Below are positions 18,197 through 25,842 of a stretch of 64,000 nucleotides of DNA, one piece after another. Under the pieces are notes generated by a model. That model was given only the letters and a program-made list of their open reading frames with translations, did no database searches and was not told the origin of the DNA. This DNA is from JABCYV01 sp963729325. Lineage in GTDB: Bacteria > Acidobacteriota > Terriglobia > Terriglobales > Acidobacteriaceae. Numbering within the stretch: the stretch's first letter is position 1; every line of letters begins with the position of its first letter. Where the stretch lies: assembly GCA_963729325.1 (NCBI GenBank), contig CAVSNS010000039.1:1-64000 (forward strand), read 5' to 3'. Made by a program: the position numbers and the translations under genes.

Positions 18197-18814
18197 GCCG
18201 GGCCCAACAATATTCCATAGAAGTTAAATGATGCAATCGCTGAAAGACAGAACCCCAGTGAGCAGAAGAATAGTTTGATCACGTGAAGCCGATTCGTTAT
18301 GGGAAAGGTTTGCAGCAACGAGATCCACTCGCCTTGTTCGGGTGACTGCGGGCTATCGCCAGATCCATCGAGATCGCCAATCAGATGGCAGCACCCAACA
18401 ACCCAGGCCCCATCACTTTTGTGATAGGGCCTGGGTTAAGATCGAACCCCAACGTGCACCGGGCCCCCATGTGGCCCCTTGAGAGTGCGGATAGAAGCCG
18501 GGTAGGAGTGGTGGTTGCAGGCAAGACTTTGAGAAACGCAAAGGTGCGAAGCGCCCGATCAACTTACTTCTGCGAACGAACGGAAATGATTCGAGGAAAG
18601 CAGTTCGGAAGCGGCCAATACGAACTGAACACCGAATCCACTAAGGATGAACCGACGTGCAGAGCTGTTAAGGGTCCAGACGAACGTCCCCTGCGGGACG
18701 CCCTTGACAGCTCCCCAAGTCACCACCGGAGGGGTTATGCAGATGGAAAGCAATTAATAAGGAAGGCCGCCACGTCGGGCTTGACTTTTATGACCTTCTC
18801 TGTCCTAGCCACGA
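18197..18814. other. Structured non-coding flank of the IS110 element
   Basis: This 618-bp stretch has no credible gene. It contains two strong hairpins. AACCCAGGCCC (about 18405) pairs with GGGCCTGGGTT (about 18428) around a smaller ATCAC/GTGAT stem. GAGCTGTTAAGGG (about 18661) pairs with CCCTTGACAGCTC (about 18702) around an inner CGTCCC/GGGACG stem. IS110-family bridge RNAs are read from such non-coding ends, so one could lie here, although the left flank is the alternative. Confidence 0.4.
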
Positions 18815-20026
18815 CTTGATCTGACATTTCCGATAGAATGCGCCGGCTGGCGCAGAGAGGAGATGTCAGAATGAGCACCGATCAGAAAATCATCAAGAAC
18901 AAGGTGGGGTTGTTGAAGCTGGCTGAGATGTTGGGCAGCGTTTCACAGGCCTGCAAGATGATGGGCTACTCACGGGATAGTTTCTATCGTTTCAAGGAGC
19001 TTTACGACAAAGGCGGCGAACTGGCGCTGCAGGAAATCAGCCGCCGCAAGCCCTGTGTGAAGAACCGCATCGAAGAGCACATCGAGAAAGCGGTCGTGGA
19101 GCTGGCGGTGGAGAAGCCAGCCTACGGACAGGTGAGAGCGGCCAACGATCTGGCCAAGCGCGGGATGCTGATTTCGCCCGCCGGGGTGCGCTGCGTTTGG
19201 CTGCGCCATGATCTAGAAACCTTTCGCAAACGGCTCAAAGCGCTGGAAGCCAAAGCCGCCCAGGAAAATCTGATCCTTACCGAAGATCAGGTGCGGACCC
19301 TGGAGCGAGCGCGGGAAGAGAAACAAGCCCACGGGGAGATCGAGACCGAACACCCAGGCTATCTCGGCGCCCAGGATACTTACTACGTGGGAACGATCAA
19401 GAGCATCGGCCGCATCTACCAGCAAACCTTCCTGGACACCTATTCGAAGCTGGCGTTCGTGAAGCTCTACGACCGCAAGAATGCGCTGGTGGCGGCGGAT
19501 CTGCTGAATGATCGGGTGCTGCCGTTCTTGGAGGAACAGAACGTGCCGCTGCTGCGCGTGCTGACCGACCGTGGTACGGAGTACTGCGGCAACCGGGAAT
19601 GCCACGAGTATCAGCTCTACCTGGCCGTGGAGAACATCGACCATTCCCGCACCAAAGCCAAGTCGCCGCAGACCAATGGCATCTGCGAGCGCTTCCATCG
19701 CACCTTGCAAGAAGAGTTCTATAGCGTTGCGTTTCGCAAAAAGCTCTATCGCAGCTTGGACGAGCTGCAGTCGGATCTGGATGTTTGGCTGGGTGAGTAC
19801 AATGAAAAACGCGAACACTCCGGCAAGTACTGCTACGGGAAAACACCCTGGCAGACTTTCCTGGATTCCAAACAGTTAGCGCAGGCGAAAATGCTCGACT
19901 CTCTGACAGTTGCAGTTTCGTCCGACGTCGAGGGACAGCACGCGGAGCCGGAGCGTAGCCCTGCGCAGCGAAGCGGAGGCGGAGCGCAAGAAACTGCCGC
20001 CTAACATAGGTCTTTGTCAGATCAAG
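18815..20026 (+). mobile_element. IS481-like insertion sequence
   Basis: The outer ends CTTGATCTGACA (18815-18826) and TGTCAGATCAAG (20015-20026) are perfect 12-bp inverted repeats enclosing one transposase gene. TGATCTG...CAGATCA would give TG...CA ends at 18817 and 20024. No clear target duplication is seen. The right end lies only 25 bp from repeat copy C, so the element landed beside the repeat. Confidence 0.75.
18871..20004 (+). CDS. IS481-like DDE transposase
   Basis: A 377-residue transposase. The N-terminal helix-turn-helix (LLKLAEMLGSVSQACKMMGY then SRDSFYRFKELY) and a second HTH precede an rve integrase core with the DDE triad: Asp in GAQDTYYVGTI, Asp in LTDRGTEYCG and Glu in NGICERFHRTL. 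The start at 18871 has GGAG upstream. The tail (SPAQRSGGGAQETAA) is low complexity. The protein is intact and lies neatly between the 12-bp inverted repeats. Confidence 0.88.
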   Translation: MSTDQKIIKNKVGLLKLAEMLGSVSQACKMMGYSRDSFYRFKELYDKGGELALQEISRRKPCVKNRIEEHIEKAVVELAVEKPAYGQVRAANDLAKRGMLISPAGVRCVWLRHDLETFRKRLKALEAKAAQENLILTEDQVRTLERAREEKQAHGEIETEHPGYLGAQDTYYVGTIKSIGRIYQQTFLDTYSKLAFVKLYDRKNALVAADLLNDRVLPFLEEQNVPLLRVLTDRGTEYCGNRECHEYQLYLAVENIDHSRTKAKSPQTNGICERFHRTLQEEFYSVAFRKKLYRSLDELQSDLDVWLGEYNEKREHSGKYCYGKTPWQTFLDSKQLAQAKMLDSLTVAVSSDVEGQHAEPERSPAQRSGGGAQETAA

Positions 20027-20051
20027 TTCCAGCTAGAACACCTTCTCATAG

Positions 20052-20114
20052 AAGGCGATAGCACTCAGAACCCCTCAATGAGTGCAATCGCGATGTTTCG
20101 CCAACAATCGCCTT
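20052..20114. repeat. Palindromic repeat family, copy C
   Basis: Outer arms AAGGCGAT (20052-20059) and ATCGCCTT (20107-20114) enclose GCACTCA/TGAGTGC arms and the GCGATGTTTCGCCAAC end. It lies 65 bp upstream of the kinase start. Confidence 0.65.
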
Positions 20115-20179
20115 AAGAACTGCCCAATGTCCCTGCATTCATTGACCTGCATATTTTGTCCACGTAAGATTTCGCGTTA

Positions 20180-22903
20180 GTGATCGGCCAAACCATTTCG
20201 CGCTACCGCATCGTCGAGAAGCTTGGCGGCGGTGGTATGGGCGTGGTTTACAAGGCCGAGGACACCGAGCTTGGTCGTTTCGTTGCGCTCAAGTTCCTAC
20301 CTGATGACGTTTCCCGAGACCCGCAAGCCTTGGAACGTTTCCGACGTGAAGCTCGTGCCGCCTCGGCGCTCAACCATCCCAACATCTGCACGATTTACGA
20401 CATCGGCAAGAGTGGCGAGCAGTCCTACATCGCCATGGAGTTTCTGGACGGCGTGACGTTGAAGCATCGCATTGCTGGGCATCCGATGGAAACCGAGGAG
20501 ATTCTCTTGTTGGCCATCGAAATTGCCGATGCACTCGACGCTGCCCACATGAAAGGGATCGTTCACCGCGATATCAAGCCCGCCAATATTTTTGTCACTG
20601 AACGTGGCCACGCCAAGATTCTGGATTTCGGGCTGGCGAAGGTCGCGCCCGCTGGCAGTTCACCGAGCCAGATCGCCTCGGCCAACACACAGACGCGCGC
20701 GATTGATGAGCCGCACTTGACCAGTCCGGGAACGGCGGTGGGAACGATTTCCTACATGTCACCAGAGCAAGCCAAAGGCAGAGAACTTGACGCGCGCACA
20801 GATCTGTTCTCCTTCGGCGCCGTGCTCTATGAGATGGCGACGGGCACGCTGCCCTTTCGCGGAGATACGTCGGCACTCATCTTCAAAGCCATATTGGATA
20901 CCGCTCCGGTAGCTGCTGTTCGGCTGAATCCCGACCTGCCAGCGGAATTAGAACGGATCATCAACAAGGCTCTGGAGAAAGATCGAAACTTGCGCTATCA
21001 AGGCGCAGCGGAGATGCGAGCAGACCTGCAACGCCTAAAGCGCGATACTGACTCCAGCCGCCAAGTGCCGGCGGCACGTGGGGAGGAAGCAAGTGACGCA
21101 CTAGCAGGCCAGCTCGGGCATGCCAGTAGCAGTTCCGCCGTCGTGGCCGTCGCAAAGCTGCACAAATTAGGACTCGGCATCACCAGCCTGGTTGCGATTC
21201 TGCTGGTCGGGGCGTCTGCCTATGGCATCTACGCGTTCCTTTCGCGCTCCCGGCCTGCTGCCTTTCAAAACTTTTCCGTCAGCAAGATAACGGAGACTGG
21301 CAAAGCCACGCTCGTCGCGATCTCGCCCGACGGCAAATACATTCTCAACGTCATGGATGACAACGGCCAGCAGAGCCTATGGCTACGCAACATTCCGACC
21401 AACAGCAACACGCAAGTCGTGGCTCCTGCGCCCGTCCATTACCTGGGCCTGCGCTTTTCTCCGGACGGCAATTATTTATATTTCGTTCGTTCCGAGATCG
21501 GCAGCCGCTCCCTGCATTACCTGTATCGCGCTCCGGTGCTCGGCGGCACTCCGCAGAAGCTGGTCACAGATATAGATTCCAATCTGAGCTTATCTCCGGA
21601 TGGCGGGAAATTCGTCTACATGGTCGCGAACAATCCGAAGGTCGGCGAATACCGTCTGATCGTCCACTCGCTGGAAGGGAGCGAGGAAAAAACCCTGGCC
21701 GAAGGTCCCATGAACGAGCAGTTGTTCGATCCCACTTGGTCTCCGGATGGCAAAACCATCGTTAGCCCGGTTGTTCAGCCGGGAGACGTGCTCTCCGGTC
21801 TGGTTGCCATCGACGCGAAGAGCGGCAAACGGAAGTTATTCGTGACCTCGAACGACAGGTTCTTTGAGCGGCCCGTCTGGCTGCCGGACGGCAGCGGGCT
21901 GCTGGTTTTGAGTGCCGGTCCCTATAACACGCAGATACAGATTGTCTTCGTTTCGTTTCCATCGGGTAGAGTCTCTCCGGTCACGCGCGATACCAACTCT
22001 TATGGTGACCTCAGCCTGGCGGCCGATGGCCACGCTCTGGCGACCGTCCTGAGTCAGACCCATCTGGATCCTTTCGTGACGCCCGATGGCGCCAGCAGTA
22101 CCCAAGCCCGGCAACTCACCACCGGCTCATCGATCAGCTATGTCTCCTGGACTCGGGACGGCCAACTTATGACCTCTGCCCCCGCTGCCGGTCTGGCCCT
22201 GCTCAATCCCGAGTCGGGCGCCAAAACTCCTTTCCTCTCGCAGATCTCTTTCCCAAATGTTGCCCGTGCCTGTTCCGACGGACAGATTGTCTTCTCCGCC
22301 GCGGCCGCGGGAAAAATGCAAAACAACATCTGGCAAGCGGATGCTGACGGTGGAAACCCCAAGAAGCTCACCAGTGGAAAATTCGATTTTGTTCCCTCCT
22401 GCTCTCCCGACGCCAAAACTGTGTTCTACGCGGACGCGGACGGAAAACTGGAGAAGGTTCCGACGGGGGGCGGAGCTTCGCAACGGATTGCCGACCTCGC
22501 GGTTTTCAGCCGCATCGCAATCTCCCCGGATGGAAAGCTTGCTGCTTTCGTCAGCTTTCGCCTGGGTGACCCCAAAGAGAAGCTGGTCCTGCTGCCTCTC
22601 GATTCCGGTGAACCGCCTCGGTTCCTGGAATTCGAACGGCCCCGTGAGTCGTCCCTTGCGTTCTTTGCCGATGCACCAATTCGCATTGCCGGCGAAGGGA
22701 AAGGTGTTGTCTACCCTGTGCGCGATGGCGACAAGGACAATCTCTGGCTCCAGAATCTCGACGGTTCGCCCGGAAAACTGCTCACTGACTTCAAATCGGA
22801 GCTGATCCGCGATTTCGACTGGTCCTTTGACGGCAAACAGCTCGCGGTCATCCGCGGCCACAGCGACGCCGATGTCGTTCTCATCCGCGATTCGGAGAAG
22901 TAG
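20180..22903 (+). CDS. Transmembrane Ser/Thr protein kinase with PD40/TolB-like propeller
   Basis: A 907-residue protein. Residues 1-280 form a PknB-type kinase: P-loop LGGGGMGVVYKAED, Lys in ALKFLP, IVHRDIKPANIF (catalytic Asp near 130), ILDFGLAK (near 148) and an SPEQAKG activation segment. One transmembrane helix follows at about 332-355 (SLVAILLVGASAYGIYAFL). The outer C-terminal half carries WD40/PD40 beta-propeller repeats with SPDG signatures (ISPDGKYIL, FSPDGNYLYF, WSPDGKTIV, CSPDAKTVFY). This kinase-propeller design is frequent in Acidobacteriota; the propeller probably senses an outside signal. The start is GTG with no clear ribosome site. Flanked by repeat copies C and D about 65 bp from each end, it looks like a one-gene module. 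Confidence 0.92.
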   Translation: MIGQTISRYRIVEKLGGGGMGVVYKAEDTELGRFVALKFLPDDVSRDPQALERFRREARAASALNHPNICTIYDIGKSGEQSYIAMEFLDGVTLKHRIAGHPMETEEILLLAIEIADALDAAHMKGIVHRDIKPANIFVTERGHAKILDFGLAKVAPAGSSPSQIASANTQTRAIDEPHLTSPGTAVGTISYMSPEQAKGRELDARTDLFSFGAVLYEMATGTLPFRGDTSALIFKAILDTAPVAAVRLNPDLPAELERIINKALEKDRNLRYQGAAEMRADLQRLKRDTDSSRQVPAARGEEASDALAGQLGHASSSSAVVAVAKLHKLGLGITSLVAILLVGASAYGIYAFLSRSRPAAFQNFSVSKITETGKATLVAISPDGKYILNVMDDNGQQSLWLRNIPTNSNTQVVAPAPVHYLGLRFSPDGNYLYFVRSEIGSRSLHYLYRAPVLGGTPQKLVTDIDSNLSLSPDGGKFVYMVANNPKVGEYRLIVHSLEGSEEKTLAEGPMNEQLFDPTWSPDGKTIVSPVVQPGDVLSGLVAIDAKSGKRKLFVTSNDRFFERPVWLPDGSGLLVLSAGPYNTQIQIVFVSFPSGRVSPVTRDTNSYGDLSLAADGHALATVLSQTHLDPFVTPDGASSTQARQLTTGSSISYVSWTRDGQLMTSAPAAGLALLNPESGAKTPFLSQISFPNVARACSDGQIVFSAAAAGKMQNNIWQADADGGNPKKLTSGKFDFVPSCSPDAKTVFYADADGKLEKVPTGGGASQRIADLAVFSRIAISPDGKLAAFVSFRLGDPKEKLVLLPLDSGEPPRFLEFERPRESSLAFFADAPIRIAGEGKGVVYPVRDGDKDNLWLQNLDGSPGKLLTDFKSELIRDFDWSFDGKQLAVIRGHSDADVVLIRDSEK

Positions 22904-22971
22904 ACATCGGGCGTACTGTGCCGCCCATCGCCCGGTTCGTCTGGCTGAGCAATTCTCAACTGTTGTAACCA

Positions 22972-23034
22972 GGCGTTAGCGCTCAAAACCGCCCGGCCAT
23001 GGGTCAATCAGTGCTATCGCGATTTTTCACCAAC
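22972..23034. repeat. Palindromic repeat family, copy D
   Basis: It begins GGCGTTAGCGCTCAAAACC and ends TCGCGATTTTTCACCAAC. Arms AGCGCTCA and TCAGTGCT pair with one G-T and one mismatch. It lies 68 bp after the kinase stop, in the same orientation as copies A-C. Confidence 0.6.
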
Positions 23035-23551
23035 AATCTGAGATACCGCTAACTCCAGGGCTTGCATTGACTTGCCCGCGCAACGCCTCAGCGCCAAGCA
23101 AAATTGCCTCCGCGCTGCGTATGGAAAGTGCGTGCGCACTTATTTTTGTTTTTTACAATCTGCTGGCCTTCGGCGAAAACTCTGGCCCGATTGCGACGAG
23201 TAAGGCTCGCTCATCTTCCGCCTCAGAACACTGCCAGATGCACGGACTTGAATGCGCTGTGCGTGCACACGCAATTACTTTCGTTACTTGCGCACAACTT
23301 TGATCGCATTACCATTCACCAAGAAGAAGTTGGATGGGGATGTCCACAGCTGTCAGATTTGCGTTGTTGTCTGTGTTGTAGCTCGCCAAAATCCAAGGTG
23401 CACCTCGAAGGCGATCCTGAAGAGAGTTTCCTGACACGAGATGGGTTGAGTCCGAGGGCGCAGATGCTGACTCGGAGCCAGGGCTCCTTATTACTGGGTG
23501 AAGATGTCACACTCGTCTCAAGATGGGTAAGCCAGTGGAAATCGACGGATC
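23035..23551. other. Non-coding stretch after the kinase module
   Basis: No credible gene. The first bases after copy D (TTGCATTGACTTGC, near 23065) resemble those after copy C (CATTCATTGACCTGC, near 20140), so the repeat unit may extend further than its hairpin. The remainder is featureless up to the transposase remnant. Confidence 0.35.
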
Positions 23552-23966
23552 TCAGGCCGCGCGGTCGTAGCGATGGTGCAAACCGCCCATTCGCGCATGG
23601 CAGATCACCGGACCGGTGGCTGCAGAACGGATTCTGCGGCCAGGAGTTTCCTTGCGGAGGCCAAGATGGGTGCGGTCGTCGTGATAATAAGACGTGTACG
23701 CGGCGAGAAGCCGCTTGAGGTGGCGCTCGTTCAGGGCGATGACGTGGTCGAGCAGATCGCGCCGGCAGCTGCCTACCCAGCGTTCCGCAACACCGTTTTG
23801 CCAGGGGCTTTGGATTGAGGTTTGCACGGCCGTGATTTGCAGGGAGCGAAGGGCAGCAGGTACTTCCAGACCATATTTTTTGTCGTGATCGAAGAGCAGG
23901 AATCTGGGAGCGGATTCGTAAGGAAAGGCTTCTCTTAGCTGTTGGGCGATCCAGGTTTGGCGAATG
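23552..23966 (-). pseudogene. DDE transposase remnant (rve core)
   Basis: On the minus strand the frame reads VIRQTWIAQQLREAFPYESA, then LLFDHDKKYG (second Asp region), SIQSPWQNGVAERWVGSCRR (Glu) and LAAYTSYYHDDRTHLGLRKE, the typical end of an integrase-core transposase. The N-terminal half is missing at about 23966, where a tyrosine-recombinase fragment begins. One mobile element therefore interrupted or replaced another at this point. Confidence 0.7.
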
Positions 23967-23970
23967 ACAG

Positions 23971-24480
23971 GTGCGGTTCCGGCGAGGCCTCGTACAAGGC
24001 CGGATCACGCCGCTCAAAACTGAGGCCTCCCGGACAGACTTGTCATTGCCAGAAGATGTTGTTGATCTTCTGATCCAATGGCGCTCGATCACTCCATACA
24101 ACCAACCGCACGATTGGGTGTTCGCTTCGCCGTTCAACAAGGGAAGGCGGCCGTTGTGGTCTTGCCAAGTGCTGAAGGATTACGTGCAGCCGGTAGCAGT
24201 CAAAGCCGGTCTTCCGAAAATTGGATGGCACAGTTTTCGGCACACCGTGAGCGCCTGGGGCAAGGAAGCCGGGTTTACGCTGGAAGAAGTGAAGACTCTG
24301 CTTCGGCACGAAAACATCGCCACCACCTCCCAGGTGTATGGCGCACCGCAAATGGAAGCCAAGCGGGAGTTGCAACGGCGTTTAGTGAACTTTGTAAAGC
24401 AGAGAGCCGAGCAGGAAGGCTGGAAACCGGAGAAAGATGTTTGGGTCGAGTGCCCAACGATGACAACTTCGGTTCAATAA
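23971..24480 (+). pseudogene. Tyrosine recombinase (phage-type integrase), N-terminally truncated
   Basis: About 169 residues keep the C-terminal catalytic part: TEASRTDLSLP (lysine loop region), WHSFRHTVSAWGKEAG (H-x-x-R), LLRHENIATTSQVYG (second His and the Tyr nucleophile). The first catalytic Arg and the whole SAM-like core-binding domain are missing because the sequence joins transposase DNA at about 23970. The stop lies 67 bp from the 3' end of an initiator tRNA gene, the classic integration target. It is therefore the anchor end of a former island; it is not active by itself. Confidence 0.8.
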
Positions 24481-24547
24481 CGCGTGTTTGTGACCCTTAT
24501 TTGACCCAGATGGAAATTGGTGGATCCCGCTAAGACACTGAAAAGGT

Positions 24548-24624
<77 letters not shown>

Positions 24625-24661
24625 TATTCATCATAGCAACGTGATCCTGTAGCGTCAAACT

Positions 24662-25219
24662 TCAGTGGTTCAATTTATGGCGCTCGCAGGCGGCGACGAT
24701 CTGCTTGGGATCGATCGCGGCTTTGTCGACTTCTTCTTCCAGTATGGTGCCGTCTTTCCCGATCAGGAAATTTACCCGGCGAGCGGCTTTGTACTTATCA
24801 ACGTAGACGCCGTATTGATGGGTGACTGCGCCGCCCCAATCACTGAGCAACGGGAAGGTGACTCCGATCTGGTCGGCAAAGGCTTTATTGGCGAAGGGGC
24901 TATCCATGCTCACACCCAGGACCTGGGTGTCGGTTGCTTCCAGCTTCTGCAGATTTTGCTGGAAGTTTTTCATTTGCTCGGTTCAACCGCCGGTGAAAGC
25001 AAACACATAAAAGGCCAGTGCGACATTTTTCTTGCCGCGATACTGGCTGAGAGTGACATCTTTTAAGTCGTGGCCGTCGAAGTATTGCAGTTTGAAATCG
25101 GGCGCGGCGTCGCCGACTTTCAAGGAGAGCGGCGGTTTATTTTCTTGTGCCAGCATCGGAGTCATGACAGCCGCGGTCAGAAGGCAGGCCGTCAGCACGG
25201 TTAATGCGGTATTGGGCAT
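24662..25219 (-). CDS. Peroxiredoxin with in-frame UGA at the catalytic Cys (likely selenoprotein)
   Basis: A 185-codon AhpC/TSA-type thioredoxin-fold protein. Residues 1-25 are a signal peptide (LTACLLTAAVMTPMLAQ). The fold then reads VGDAAPDFKLQYFDG, VALAFYVFAFTGG-UGA-TEQM, VLGVSMDSPFANKAFAD, FPLLSDWGGAVTHQYGVY and RRVNFLIGKDGTI. The UGA (24983-24985 on the plus strand, codon 79) sits exactly where peroxiredoxins have the peroxidatic cysteine (T-x-x-C), and the frame continues unchanged on both sides. This is not a frameshift. A bSECIS-like hairpin starts 18 nt after it. Selenocysteine peroxiredoxins are known in bacteria. The only other cysteine is near the C-terminus (VAACERH). It would reduce peroxides outside the cytoplasm. 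Nonsense mutation or base error remains possible. Confidence 0.8.
24938..24964 (-). promoter_or_regulatory. bSECIS-like hairpin
   Basis: On the mRNA, 18 nt after the UGA, TTCCAGC pairs perfectly with GCTGGAA (7 bp) around a 13-nt loop. Within the loop UC/GA can pair to leave UGCA, placing a G at the second apical position. The apical region lies 25 or more nt from the UGA. Distance and apical G fit the general bacterial SECIS pattern. The arms are also coding sequence (NFQQNLQKLE), as expected for a bacterial SECIS. Confidence 0.6.
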
Positions 25220-25842
25220 TGAACGTCTCCTCAGGAGATATTGTTTAGAGCGTAGAACGGGTTTGCTAAATAGTCAAAGAATGGTAGCGGCGCCCTTTGG
25301 GCGCGTGAGAGGTGTTCCGTTCTAAACCCCGGACTTGCGTCCGGGGCTGCACTATGTCGCTCCTCCGGAGCTGCTATTTCCAAGAATGGTGTAGTGATGA
25401 TAGGGATGCTTCGCTTCGCTCAGCATGACAGAGCGATGCGTTGTATTTTACCGGAACCGGCGGATGAGCTCTCTCGCAAGATCCCTCGCCCCGCTGGTAA
25501 GAACGCGGGGCCTCGGGATGACGCATTTTTTCATTCAGCTTTCTCAACGACCTCAGAGGCTAAGGCCCTCAACTGATCTCACAGAATTGATCGCAGCGCT
25601 GAAGCGCTGCGCCACCCAAATCCGGCGGCGGCGTGTGCCGTGCCCTTCTGCAAACCAGTTATGAAATCGGCGTGAGCCTGACTCTGGAATCGAGGGGGTC
25701 AACACCGAGTACGATGAAGGTTGGATAATCTTCCGACAAACAAGTACATTCTTGACAGAGATGTAGACGGTCGCTTTGTGATCTGATGAATCTTGTCGCA
25801 CAATATTTTTCTTTCCCTCGCCTCGGGAGAGCTTCCCCTGGC
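25220..25842. repeat. Repeat-bearing spacer (REP hairpins and a 70-bp repeat)
   Basis: This spacer has no gene. It holds the hairpin GGCGCCC-TTT-GGGCGC (about 25287), CCCCGGAC-TTGC-GTCCGGGG (about 25327), a GATCCCTCG...CGGGATGAC element (25480-25522), and one copy (25551-25620) of a 70-bp repeat that begins CCTCAGAGGCTAAGGCC and ends GCGCTGCGCCACCCAAA. Other copies of the 70-bp repeat are at 41599 and 46936. Confidence 0.6.

Noticed and set aside
18385..18819. 144-codon frame after the IS110 transposase
   Set aside because: It runs through two strong hairpins and has no start signal or family features; better read as structured non-coding flank.
14325..23034. Classical integron attC sites
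   Set aside because: The repeat ends show GTT-like sequence on the left and AAC on the right, the reverse of attC, do not match RYYYAAC/GTTRRRY, and no IntI is present. Kept only as cassette-like repeats.
23316..24140. 274-codon minus-strand frame over the integrase region
   Set aside because: It reads the transposase remnant and the recombinase in wrong frames; the true pieces are at 23552-23966 (minus) and 23971-24480 (plus).
24985..25219. Two separate genes or a frameshift in the peroxiredoxin
   Set aside because: Both halves are in the same frame and separated only by one UGA at the catalytic position, and the second half has no ribosome site.
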